Assembly (NCBI GenBank): GCA_002325605.1
Contig: DCSM01000011.1
Coordinates: forward strand, 3,628-17,260
Length of the DNA stretch: 13,633 nt
Direction: 5' to 3'
Origin: Chloroflexaceae bacterium UBA1466
Lineage (GTDB): Bacteria; Chloroflexota; Chloroflexia; Chloroflexales; Chloroflexaceae
Both the position numbers and the translations under genes were made by a program. Below the pieces are notes generated by a model, which did no database searches, was not told the origin of the DNA, and was given only the letters and a program-made list of their open reading frames with translations. Of this stretch, positions 6,110 through 13,633 are shown piece by piece. Numbering within the stretch: the stretch's first letter is position 1; the number at the start of each line of letters is the position of its first letter.

Positions 6110-9100
6110 ATGCCAGAGTTCGTCTTATTGCTAGGAATGGAACGATTTAGCCACCATCTTTTCGCTCAAATCGAGGCTACAATCCGCCAAGATGTGCCTG
6201 ATTTTCGCTTACATCTCTTTGAAGATCACGATATTCAAGACCGCCCAAAGGAATTGGAAGCGGCTATTTCACGCTCTTCATGCCTCTTTCTAACGCTAAT
6301 TACGCTCACTGAATACGCTGAATGGTTAGTCCCTATCGTCGAAAAGTATAAGCCTACAGTAGTTTTTAGCTTTGAAAGTCTTCCCGAAGTTCTAAGATTG
6401 ACAAAGGTGGGAAGCTATCAGCTAAAAGAGAGTAAGGGAATGCCAAAACCCGTGCAAAATGTAGCACGGATGCTAGTGGGTGGGCGCGAAGAAGACATTT
6501 TCTATGGCTATGTGAAACTTCAGAAGTTCACAAATCGGATTCTCGACTTGTTACCAGGAAAGAAATTCAATGATTTTCGCAACTGGGCCCGCGTAAGCAC
6601 CTATTGGACAAATCGCAATCCAGCTAATCTTAGCAATATGTTCAAGCTAATTCTGCGCGAATACTGTGATTACAAGCATTTGACTGTTTTATCGCCTGTT
6701 GAAATCCCGACGATGGGCTTTGCTCACCCTGATGCGCCACATTTTTTTACCAAGCCTGAGGAGTATGAGAAATGGGAAAAACAGCGCAAACGTGGGCAGA
6801 AAAGTGCTAAATCAGGGACGGTGGCAGTTCTTTCGTTTCGCACCCATATCCTGAGTGGGATGACTTACCCTAATGATATAGTGCAAACGTTAGAAAAGCG
6901 AGGGCTGCGAGTTATTCCGATCTTCTGTATGGGAATAGAGACTCACGTCGCAGTCAGGGAATGGTTTAAGCGCTTAGGGGTAGATGTCATTATCAATACA
7001 ATGGGGTTTCCATTGGTTGGTGGACCCGCAGGATCGAGTAAAGCAGGCTTGACCACGAGCGTTGCACGAGATTTATTGAGCAAATTAGATGTTCCCTATA
7101 TCGTTGCCCAACCATTATTTGTGCAAGAGGTCACTGATTGGCAAGAAAGGGGCGTGGGGCCTATTCAAAGTACGATTTTGTATAGCCTCCCTGAGATGGA
7201 TGGAGCGGTTACGCCAGTGGTTTTGGGGGGAATGCAAGGGGGAACAATAAAGACTCTTCCTGACCGCTTGGAACGCTTGGCGCAACTGGTTTCAAGCTTC
7301 ATAAAGCTGCGGCAAAAGGCTAATGCTGACAAGAAAATAGCGATAATCGTCTACAACTATCCGCCAGGGATGGGCAATATCGCAACTGCAGCGCTCTTAG
7401 ATGTGCCTAAAAGCCTTGTGAATTTGCTCCTTAGCCTGCGTAAAGCAGGTTATACAGTAGGGAATTTCCCTGAAGACTCTACTGCGCTGGTGCATTTGAT
7501 TGAGGAAAGCATCAAGAATGATAAGAGGCAGTCAAAATCAGGCTTTACAGTAGAGCGTTCCGCCTATTATAGCTGGGTGAAGCAGACTGAACAGCAGAGG
7601 ATAGAGCAAAGATGGGGAAACTTTCCTGGTGAAATTGCTCCTTTAGGGCAGGATAAGCTCTTTCTAGGGGGTTTACAGTTTGGGAATGTATATCTTGGGG
7701 TGCAGCCACCGATGGGCATTCCTGGAGATCCGATGCGCCTTCTTTTTGACCGTGAAAACACGCCGCATCATCAATATCTCATCTTTTATCGCTGGTTGAC
7801 TGAGCAATTTGGCGCTGATGCCCTAATCCACGTCGGGATGCACGGAACGGCTGAGTGGATGCCAGGTTTACAGCTAGGCGTAACGAATGATTGCTGGCCC
7901 GACGTACTTTTAGGCACTGTTCCGAACTTCTATATCTACCCAATCAATAATCCTGCGGAGGCAAATATCGCTAAAAGAAGAGGATATAGCACGATTATTA
8001 GTCATGCTATTCCCCCTTATGGAAGGGCGGGATTGTACAAAGAGCTAGTTACGTTGAAAGACTTGCTAACTGAATATCGGGAAAGACCAAATCTTACTGA
8101 TTACGAAGAAGCGATTCTTCAGAAGGTCGACCTGCTAAACCTAGGGACTGATCTTTCCCGTCAACCTGCCGAATCTTTCCCGACCTTCGCTTCGCGGGTC
8201 TACGCTTACTTGCGGCAACTTGAGCAGACCCTGATCATTGATAGCTTGCACATCTTGGGTGAAGCTTCACCTCTTGACCAGCAACTGACCTTGCTCACTG
8301 AAACATTGAAAGTAACGCATGATGGTCTTCCCTCCCTTGCCGACCTGATGCTAGAAGCTTTCTTTCCTCTAGGTAAATGTCCCTTCAAGCGCTATGCAGA
8401 CCTTCTCATAGCAGCGCGGGCTGGTGACCCTGTTGCATTGGAAATCCGTGAAAAGCTAGATACTTCTTGCACAATCTACGTGAAAGGTGCAATCTTAGAG
8501 GAAAAGTCTTCTGATATAGCTTGGGCTGAAGCTTTAGGAAGTTCTCCTTTGCCCTTCCAAGCTTACTTCTCAGCCCTTAGTGCCCTTACCAATCATGGGC
8601 GCGTAATGGCCAATGCGCTTAAAGAGAATACACAGGAGTTAGCCTTTCTGCTGAAGGCCTTGAAAGGTGAGTATGTTCCCGCAGGCCCTGGGGGTGACCT
8701 TATTCGTGACGGGTTAGATATTCTCCCGACGGGGCGCAATATTCATGCCCTTGACCCCTTTCGCATCCCTACTGACGCAGCTTTTACACGGGGCGTGAAG
8801 ATTGCTAATTCGCTGCTGGAAGTGCATCTGCGGGAAAATGAAGGAGCTTATCCCGAAACCATTGCCCAAGTTTTGTGGGGTTTGGATACCATTAAGACAA
8901 AGGGGGAAGCGATTGGCACGGTGCTAGGTCTGATTGGGGCGCGACCCGTCAAGGATGGCCAAGGGAAGATCGGGCGCTATGAACTTATCCCCTTAGCAGA
9001 GCTTGGTCGCCCCCGCATTGATGTCTTGATGACTACGAGTGGTATCTTTCGGGATACCTTTGCAGGAACGATGGATTTGCTAGACCGTCTGGTGCGGGAA

Positions 9101-9910
9101 GCGGCGACGGTTGAGGAACCTTCTCCCCAGAACTTCATTCGCAAGCACGTCTTAGCGCTGGTCGAAAAGGGAGTAAGTTTTGAGCAAGCTACGGCCCGCA
9201 TCTTCACGCAAGCTCCAGGGACGTATGGTACAGACGTAGATGATGCGATTGAAGGTGGCGCGTGGGAACAACGCCAGGAATTAGAAGATTTATTTGTGCG
9301 GCGCAATGCGTATGCTTTTGGGGGGAAGAAGGATGGGGCCGCGCATCCAGAAGTCTTAAACTCCCTCCTGGGGACGGTAGAGCGGGTGGCGCAGGAGATA
9401 GATAGCGTAGAGTTTGGGTTGACTGACCTTCAGCACTACTACGGGTATAGCGGGGCGCTGAAAGCGGCAGCGGAACGGCGGAGTGGTCGCCCCGTCAAGC
9501 TCAGTTTCGTTGAATCCTTCACGGCGGAGACAAAGGTGCAAGATTTAGAGCAGGTCTTGCGGCTTGAGTACCGGACTAAGTTGCTCAACCCTAAGTGGTA
9601 TGAGGGAATGCTGCGCCACGGCTACAATGGGGCCGCCGAAATTGGCAACCGCTTTACCTACCTTCTCGGCTGGAGTGCGACCACCGACGCAGTTGACCAA
9701 TGGGTTTACGACCAAGCTTCCACGACCTTTGTCTTAGATGACGCGATGCGGGAGCGGTTAGAAGCCGCGAATCCAGAGGCCGCTCGAAATGCGATAGGGA
9801 GGCTTTTGGAAGCCCAGAAACGCGGTTTTTGGCAGGCCGATGATGCGACGCTGGCTAAACTGCAAGAGCTTTACACCGATTTGGAAGACCGTTTGGAAGG
9901 GGTCGGGTAA
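6110..9910 (+). CDS. bchH: Magnesium chelatase subunit H
   Basis: Large, porphyrin-binding subunit of the ATP-dependent chelatase (BchHID) that inserts Mg2+ into protoporphyrin IX, the first committed step of bacteriochlorophyll synthesis. At 1266 residues it is full length. The N-terminal region (FVLLLGMERFSHHLF at 4-18, FNDFRNWARVSTYWTNRNP at about 151-169) is of the BchH/ChlH type and separates it from cobaltochelatase CobN. The core has IHVGMHGTAEWMPG (573-586) and NNPAEANIAKRRGY (613-626), the conserved chelatase segments. GGAGG at 6098-6102, seven bases before the ATG, is a strong ribosome site. Neither bchD nor bchI is in the window, so the complex is assembled from unlinked genes. Green bacteria often have several BchH paralogues, and which one this is cannot be told here. 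The 5' half is visibly more AT-rich than the 3' half. The stop is four bases from the convergent neighbour's stop. Confidence 0.96.
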   Translation: MPEFVLLLGMERFSHHLFAQIEATIRQDVPDFRLHLFEDHDIQDRPKELEAAISRSSCLFLTLITLTEYAEWLVPIVEKYKPTVVFSFESLPEVLRLTKVGSYQLKESKGMPKPVQNVARMLVGGREEDIFYGYVKLQKFTNRILDLLPGKKFNDFRNWARVSTYWTNRNPANLSNMFKLILREYCDYKHLTVLSPVEIPTMGFAHPDAPHFFTKPEEYEKWEKQRKRGQKSAKSGTVAVLSFRTHILSGMTYPNDIVQTLEKRGLRVIPIFCMGIETHVAVREWFKRLGVDVIINTMGFPLVGGPAGSSKAGLTTSVARDLLSKLDVPYIVAQPLFVQEVTDWQERGVGPIQSTILYSLPEMDGAVTPVVLGGMQGGTIKTLPDRLERLAQLVSSFIKLRQKANADKKIAIIVYNYPPGMGNIATAALLDVPKSLVNLLLSLRKAGYTVGNFPEDSTALVHLIEESIKNDKRQSKSGFTVERSAYYSWVKQTEQQRIEQRWGNFPGEIAPLGQDKLFLGGLQFGNVYLGVQPPMGIPGDPMRLLFDRENTPHHQYLIFYRWLTEQFGADALIHVGMHGTAEWMPGLQLGVTNDCWPDVLLGTVPNFYIYPINNPAEANIAKRRGYSTIISHAIPPYGRAGLYKELVTLKDLLTEYRERPNLTDYEEAILQKVDLLNLGTDLSRQPAESFPTFASRVYAYLRQLEQTLIIDSLHILGEASPLDQQLTLLTETLKVTHDGLPSLADLMLEAFFPLGKCPFKRYADLLIAARAGDPVALEIREKLDTSCTIYVKGAILEEKSSDIAWAEALGSSPLPFQAYFSALSALTNHGRVMANALKENTQELAFLLKALKGEYVPAGPGGDLIRDGLDILPTGRNIHALDPFRIPTDAAFTRGVKIANSLLEVHLRENEGAYPETIAQVLWGLDTIKTKGEAIGTVLGLIGARPVKDGQGKIGRYELIPLAELGRPRIDVLMTTSGIFRDTFAGTMDLLDRLVREAATVEEPSPQNFIRKHVLALVEKGVSFEQATARIFTQAPGTYGTDVDDAIEGGAWEQRQELEDLFVRRNAYAFGGKKDGAAHPEVLNSLLGTVERVAQEIDSVEFGLTDLQHYYGYSGALKAAAERRSGRPVKLSFVESFTAETKVQDLEQVLRLEYRTKLLNPKWYEGMLRHGYNGAAEIGNRFTYLLGWSATTDAVDQWVYDQASTTFVLDDAMRERLEAANPEAARNAIGRLLEAQKRGFWQADDATLAKLQELYTDLEDRLEGVG

Positions 9911-9914
9911 GAGG

Positions 9915-11300
9915 TTATTTGGGGCTTTCATGCTGTTCGTGCCGAGGTAGCAAATATAGCAAGGTCTGGATTATAAACCATATTATAAAAGGTATAAGAG
10001 TCATAAAAGTTTTAACAGCGAGAGGTCGCCAAGGCTCAGAAATATATTGGCAGGTTAGTATGTCCCACGTTAGCATTCTAAGGTTTTCACAACTTACCCA
10101 CGGTATTCCAAGAATTTTGTTAGCCGTGTCCGTATCAACTACTTGGGCGATTGCTAATCCAATCCCTATCATTGCTAATATCGTTTCTAGCTTACGCTCG
10201 CGCCGATCCTCTTCTTTCTCGCGCCGATTCTCACGATCTTCTTGTCGCTCATCTATCTCTTTCTGAACAATGCTAACAGTAGTATTAGCTGCTTCCAATG
10301 CACTGCGCCCCAGTTCAATCAGAAGTTGCAATTCTTCGTTACCAGTTTCTAGCCATTGGTAGTGAAAGTTTAACAGGTTGCCATCTTCCAAAGTAGGTTC
10401 ATGCCAGCGGTTATAGTTGTGCATTTGTTGGCGGATAGCAATACGAATGGTGTCCAGAGTCGGCAAATCCTTAATTAGCTTTGTGAATTCAATTTTCAGT
10501 TTATCGAAATATTTAATAGATTCCTGTGTGTGATGCTTAGAGTTATTTAGCACCTGGTGGAGAGATTCATTTAACCTATGTACTAAGTTTTCATATTCTT
10601 CCTTTCTATCACCGACACGGTATTGACGGATATAATAATATCCTTTATGGGCAATGAGATCGGAAGGCAATAAAAGTGCTTTCGTTCCAATCAGAACTTT
10701 CTCTACTAACGGATTATTCTGGTCTTCTGGCACAAGGGCAATATAGACCATTGCCGCGTCAATGCCTTCTTCACCCATGGGAATGTCAAGTAACCATAGA
10801 TGACCTTGCATTATTTTGGCTTGAGCTAACGGCGGGGGAGATATTTCAGGCTCTTGAAGTTGAGGCTGAGTTAAAACAGCTTGATAAACAATCGTGTAGC
10901 CCCAGAAAACGTCTTTTTTGCTCAGATCAATCAGAATTTCTTTGAGATCAATCTTATTCCCCATCAAGTGATCGTACATGTTCTGCCAGGTTTTACTAGC
11001 ATCGCCTGGCTCAGTCAGAACAAGTTGTACCAGATCTGTATCATGGGCATAAATCGCGTTCGGATGAAAAAGGTAGAGATAGACTTCGGGGTCGGGGAGA
11101 GCATTGGGGTTTGACCAACTCTCTCCCCCAACCACATCCTGACCCCGTTCCAAATGTAGCTTATCCACAAGCCAATCTACTAAACGGCGCATCCCATCCT
11201 GTTTTTTTGCACCGTAGAAGGTGACAAATAGCGCAGCATAATCAGCGAGACCGCTTGGGATTTTAGGATGGGAAGATTGGTCTTGAGGAAGAAGCGTCAT
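9915..11300 (-). CDS. Membrane-anchored protein of unknown function, two C-terminal membrane helices
   Basis: I do not recognise the family. 461 residues: a soluble alpha/beta-looking part (about 18-230, starting ADYAALFVTFYGAKKQDGMRRLVDWLVDKL), long helices (about 230-347), a strongly charged Glu/Arg helix (348-370), one membrane segment (LETILAMIGIGLAIAQVV, 371-388), a loop of about 40 residues, and a second segment (TFMTLIPFIIWFIIQTLLYLL, 431-451) before a short polar tail. Soluble domain, long helix, then two terminal membrane helices recalls CorA-type channels, but no GMN signature follows the first helix, so Mg2+ transport is not claimed. It overlaps the small upstream gene by four bases (ATGA) and the two are surely co-transcribed. 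Base composition is AT-rich against bchH's 3' half and the ArsA gene, which may mean transfer. A stop-to-stop gap of only four bases separates it from bchH. Confidence 0.85.
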   Translation of the reverse strand: MTLLPQDQSSHPKIPSGLADYAALFVTFYGAKKQDGMRRLVDWLVDKLHLERGQDVVGGESWSNPNALPDPEVYLYLFHPNAIYAHDTDLVQLVLTEPGDASKTWQNMYDHLMGNKIDLKEILIDLSKKDVFWGYTIVYQAVLTQPQLQEPEISPPPLAQAKIMQGHLWLLDIPMGEEGIDAAMVYIALVPEDQNNPLVEKVLIGTKALLLPSDLIAHKGYYYIRQYRVGDRKEEYENLVHRLNESLHQVLNNSKHHTQESIKYFDKLKIEFTKLIKDLPTLDTIRIAIRQQMHNYNRWHEPTLEDGNLLNFHYQWLETGNEELQLLIELGRSALEAANTTVSIVQKEIDERQEDRENRREKEEDRRERKLETILAMIGIGLAIAQVVDTDTANKILGIPWVSCENLRMLTWDILTCQYISEPWRPLAVKTFMTLIPFIIWFIIQTLLYLLPRHEQHESPK

Positions 11301-11710
11301 TTAGCATCACTTTGCTCTTGCGAAGAAATCTCTGTATCTGTCGCTTTTGGATCGAGATATTTGCCCACATTATTCATAGCATTCAAAATACCTGGTTTTT
11401 GGGAATCGACCCATCTCTGAGCTTCCTCTTCAGACAAGTTTACAAATTTCTGGTGATTCACGGATCCATATCCCCTCTCTCCTGGCAGAAAAGACCGAAT
11501 AGCATCTGTTTCCTCGGCTAGAGAGAGAATGTTATTGCAAGAATCAATTAATCCATGTTCATTAGCATGCTCCACCTCACCAATGAGCTTTGCTAATTCA
11601 TCAAGCTTTTCCTCCCCAAGTGTACTCACTGCTATTGCCAATTGCTCTGGCGACTTTGCCATTTCCCCCAACAGCCCCAGCGCTTCCCGAATAATGCTCT
11701 CAGTATCCAC
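11297..11710 (-). CDS. Small acidic helical protein paired with the membrane protein
   Basis: 137 residues, family not recognised. The N-terminal half is amphipathic and acidic (ESIIREALGLLGEMAKSPEQ at 4-23, EEKLDELAKLIGEVEHANEH at 33-52); the tail (120-137) is polar and probably disordered. No signal peptide, membrane segment or catalytic motif is seen. An in-frame GTG also occurs at 11722, but GAGG (11720-11717) stands six bases before the GTG at 11710, so the shorter form is preferred. The gene ends in a four-base overlap with the 461-residue membrane protein, so the pair is translationally coupled and likely acts together, perhaps as soluble partner and membrane effector. That functional reading is inference. 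Confidence 0.8.
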   Translation of the reverse strand: MDTESIIREALGLLGEMAKSPEQLAIAVSTLGEEKLDELAKLIGEVEHANEHGLIDSCNNILSLAEETDAIRSFLPGERGYGSVNHQKFVNLSEEEAQRWVDSQKPGILNAMNNVGKYLDPKATDTEISSQEQSDAK

Positions 11711-11751
11711 TTTGTACCTCACTTGGAATCTATGCGGTTGCCCATAATTAA

Positions 11752-11760
11752 ATTATAGCA
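11752..11760 (-). promoter_or_regulatory. Extended -10 promoter of the two-gene membrane cassette
   Basis: Minus strand reads TGC-TATAAT, identical over nine bases to the ileS and bchH -10 regions. It lies 42 nt before the preferred GTG at 11710, and no convincing -35 is seen. That the AT-rich pair uses the same promoter style as the core genes suggests it is expressed by the host's main sigma factor. Confidence 0.6.
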
Positions 11761-11858
11761 CAACTTCAAAAAAACCGCCCTAACCTTTGCGGGTTAAAAA
11801 CACCAAAGCGGCCCGCCTGCCGCCGCTTGGCAGCCCAGGCAATGGCTGTTGCTAATCA

Positions 11859-11867
11859 TGTTATAAT
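11859..11867 (+). promoter_or_regulatory. Extended -10 promoter of the ArsA-like gene
   Basis: TGT-TATAAT, perfect hexamer with TGn, 40 nt before the ATG at 11908. There is no -35 at the right distance. It diverges from the promoter of the membrane cassette across about 100 bp of GC-rich sequence (11800-11850) that holds only short, weak stems such as CTGCC/GGCAG at 11817-11833. Confidence 0.6.
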
Positions 11868-11888
11868 AGGGCCACCTAATTAGGCCCT
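11868..11888. promoter_or_regulatory. Overlapping palindromes at the ArsA-like gene's transcription start
   Basis: AGGGCC (11868-11873) and GGCCCT (11883-11888) form a perfect 6+6 inverted repeat; inside it CCTAATTAGG (11875-11884) is itself a perfect 10-bp palindrome. The site directly follows the -10 hexamer and covers the expected start point near 11874, a position suited to a repressor. No regulator can be assigned. Confidence 0.35.
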
Positions 11889-11907
11889 CTGTGAGAATCA
11901 AAAAAAT

Positions 11908-13095
11908 ATGCGAATCCTTTTTTATACTGGTAAAGGTGGGGTTGGCAAGACAAGCGTGGCCGCAGCGACGGCCTTGTGTTGTGCGCGGCGCGGTTATCGC
12001 ACGATTGTCTTGAGTACGGATGCGGCACATTCGCTCGGCGATTCTTTGGGCATTGATTTGCAGGCCGAGCCGATCAAGATCGAGGAAAATCTCTGGGCGC
12101 AAGAGGTCAACACGCTCTATGAATTAGAGCAAAATTGGGGCGAAGTCCAGCGTTATCTGACCGATTTGCTGGCTTGGCAAGGCGTGGAGACTATCGCGCA
12201 AGGCGAATTGTCGGTGATTCCAGGGACGGAAGAGCTTTTTAGCCTCTTGCAAATCAAGCGCCACTACGACGAAGGCAAGTTTGATGTGCTAGTCGTGGAT
12301 GCCGCCCCGACGGGCGAAACCCTGCGGCTGCTTTCCTTGCCCGATATTGTCAACTGGTGGATTGTGCGCTTTTTGCCCTTTGTGCGCGGGGCCCTCAAAG
12401 TCGTGCGGCCCGTGGTTCGGCGCATGAGCGATGTTCCGATTGCCAACGATGATGTGATCAATTCAGCCGAAGAAGCGATTGACGCGCTGACTGATGTGCG
12501 CCGCATTCTTACCAAGCGGGATGTTTGTTCGGCTCGCATCGTCCTCAATTTGGAAAAAATGGTCATCCGCGAGGCCCAGCGCAGCCTGACGTATCTGAAT
12601 CTCTTTGGCTACGCGGTGGATGCGGTGATTGTCAACCGCGTGTTGCCCAAAGAGGTCAATGGGCATTTTGCGAATTGGCGCACGCTTCAGCAGGAATATG
12701 AGCCGTTGGTCGACCAGACCTTCTCGCCCTTGCCGACCTTGAAAGCTCCCCATTTTACCCAGGAGGTTGTCGGCCTGGAGTTGCTAGAACAATTGGGGAA
12801 GGAATTGTACGGCGACCAAGACCCAACCAAGTTCTTTTATGAGGGGCCCGTGCAACGGGTTGAACGTACTCCCGAAGGCTTCCTCTTGATTATTCCTTTG
12901 CCCTTTGTTTCTGAGGAGCAAGTTCACCTGGCGCAAAAATCAGATGAGCTGCTGATCTCCGTCGGCTGGCATCGGCATCGGATTCTGCTGCCGCAATCTT
13001 TAGCGCGGATGCAAGCCAGCGATGCCTTCTTTGAAAACGATGAAATGCACATCGTTTTTACAGGCCTTCCTGTAGCCGAAAAGACCGTATCTTAA
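11908..13095 (+). CDS. ArsA/Get3-family ATPase with C-terminal HSP20-like domain
   Basis: Deviant-Walker P-loop ATPase of the ArsA/Get3 family, 395 residues. The P-loop GKGGVGKTS is at 8-16 (K9 the signature lysine), switch I STDAAHSLGD at 36-45, and DAAPTGETLRLLSLP at 131-145, with Glu137 where the family usually has His. IVNRVLP (241-247) is the likely adenine-contact segment. Residues about 312-388 look like the beta-sandwich domain (ArsA_HSP20 type) found at the C-terminus of many bacterial homologues. The arsenite-binding cysteine triad of E. coli ArsA and the Get3 zinc CxxC are absent (only C24, C25 and C207), so arsenite pumping or tail-anchored protein delivery is unlikely as such. 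Homologues are often multicopy in green phototrophs. The ATG at 11908 has only a weak ribosome site. A permease gene follows after three bases. Confidence 0.9.
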   Translation: MRILFYTGKGGVGKTSVAAATALCCARRGYRTIVLSTDAAHSLGDSLGIDLQAEPIKIEENLWAQEVNTLYELEQNWGEVQRYLTDLLAWQGVETIAQGELSVIPGTEELFSLLQIKRHYDEGKFDVLVVDAAPTGETLRLLSLPDIVNWWIVRFLPFVRGALKVVRPVVRRMSDVPIANDDVINSAEEAIDALTDVRRILTKRDVCSARIVLNLEKMVIREAQRSLTYLNLFGYAVDAVIVNRVLPKEVNGHFANWRTLQQEYEPLVDQTFSPLPTLKAPHFTQEVVGLELLEQLGKELYGDQDPTKFFYEGPVQRVERTPEGFLLIIPLPFVSEEQVHLAQKSDELLISVGWHRHRILLPQSLARMQASDAFFENDEMHIVFTGLPVAEKTVS

Positions 13096-13098
13096 AAG

Positions 13099-13633
13099 AT
13101 GGGCCAATTTCGGCGGCAGAGCATTGCTAGTTTCTTCGTTTTGCTTGGGCTTGGGCTTTTGAGCAGCTACGGGCCGCTCATGGGCGCGGCAAAACCTTTA
13201 ATCACCAAACTCGCTTTTGGTGTGGGAATCAATGCGCCTGTGCTTGCTCTTCCGACAGCCCCAGTGCTGGTGGGGCTTGGCTTTTGCTACCTTCTTATTG
13301 GCCTTTTAGGCTTCAGCAAGCAGGCGCAGCTTAGAACTTTGGCCCCAAAGCTGCTCTGGCTTGCTGGAGGCCTTCTTTTTCCAACGATTTTGCTTGCGGC
13401 AGCGGCGGGAAGCCAAACTAATGTTTTGACCATTGTTGCGGAAACGCTGCGGCTGGGCACGCCAATCGCCTTAGGGGCCTTAGCGGGTCTCTATGCGGAG
13501 CGGGCGGGCGTGGTGAATATCGCAATCGAAGGGATGATGCTTTTTGGGGCCGCAATCGGCTTTATCGCTTTTGGCCTAACTGCGAATCTGGGGGTGGGTC
13601 TTGGGGCGGCGCTCGCGGCAGGAGCCGCGAGCG
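13099..13633 (+). CDS. ABC transporter permease, BMP/nucleoside type, N-terminal 178 residues (cut by window edge)
   Basis: Membrane subunit of an ABC importer of the simple-sugar/nucleoside class (branched-chain permease superfamily). The frame is open from the ATG at 13099 to the window end. Hydrophobic segments lie at about residues 8-25, 57-76, 88-107 and 119-130. The diagnostic segment ERAGVVNIAIEGMMLFGA is at 134-151, the signature of YufP/YufQ-type permeases paired with BMP-family lipoproteins. Spacing of the motif from the N-terminus fits the YufQ-like (second) permease with an extra N-terminal helix pair, but this is uncertain. It starts three bases after the ArsA-like stop with only a weak AAAAG upstream, so translation probably depends on its neighbour. 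The ATP-binding and solute-binding genes are not in the window; they may follow. Confidence 0.88.
   Translation, partial: MGQFRRQSIASFFVLLGLGLLSSYGPLMGAAKPLITKLAFGVGINAPVLALPTAPVLVGLGFCYLLIGLLGFSKQAQLRTLAPKLLWLAGGLLFPTILLAAAAGSQTNVLTIVAETLRLGTPIALGALAGLYAERAGVVNIAIEGMMLFGAAIGFIAFGLTANLGVGLGAALAAGAAS

Noticed and set aside
9915..11300. CorA magnesium transporter
   Set aside because: The topology is similar, but the GMN motif after the first membrane helix is missing and the N-terminal domain is not recognisably CorA.
11780..11833. Short stems (TAACC/GGTTA, CTGCC/GGCAG) as a riboswitch or attenuator
   Set aside because: Each is only five base pairs. They lie upstream of the ArsA-like promoter, not in its transcript, and match no known riboswitch pattern.
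11908..13095. Arsenite-pump ATPase ArsA proper
   Set aside because: There is only one ATPase half and no arsenite-binding cysteine triad; no arsB, arsC, arsD or arsR is nearby.

Overview
The window suggests a phototrophic bacterium, most likely of the Chloroflexota (filamentous anoxygenic phototrophs). The main reason is a full-length magnesium-chelatase large subunit BchH (6110-9910). It stands with a CarH-like cobalamin sensor, an ArsA-family ATPase with a C-terminal beta domain, and a type-2-like IleS. Base composition is mid-range and uneven: about 35-40% GC in AT-rich lines and about 60% in the ArsA gene, by eye on single lines. The phylum is an inference from gene content; no rRNA or marker was available.

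Layout. 1-686 (-): N-terminal part of isoleucyl-tRNA synthetase, cut by the window edge. 853-2100 (+): radical SAM protein with a SPASM-like C-terminus, divergent from ileS. 2122-2155: long hairpin between convergent genes. 2240-4695 (-): four overlapping genes read right to left, namely a PAS-STAS (RsbR-like) protein, a stand-alone CarH-type B12-binding protein, a PAS plus coiled-coil protein and a small all-helical protein resembling RsbR-family sensor domains. 4823-5914 (-): M24 aminopeptidase (Xaa-Pro type). 6110-9910 (+): bchH. 9915-11710 (-): an AT-rich pair encoding a small acidic helical protein and a membrane-anchored protein of unknown function. 11908-13095 (+): ArsA-like ATPase. 13099 to the edge (+): nucleoside/BMP-type ABC transporter permease, cut by the window end.

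The most interesting part is the four-gene cassette. It pairs the AdoCbl photoreceptor motifs W-x9-EH and E-x-H-x-x-G with an RsbR-like PAS-STAS protein and two further sensor-like proteins. All four overlap, so they are probably translated together. No DNA-binding domain, RsbS or RsbT lies in the cassette. It could be a B12/light-responsive, stressosome-like signalling unit, and its position near bchH makes control of photopigment or stress genes a reasonable but unproven guess.

All seven proposed promoters carry an extended -10 (TGn followed by TATAAT or a close variant), mostly without a good -35. The cassette's own promoter places the ATG about where transcription should begin, so its first mRNA is probably leaderless. 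Candidate operators (short perfect inverted repeats) lie in the promoters of the cassette, bchH and the ArsA gene.
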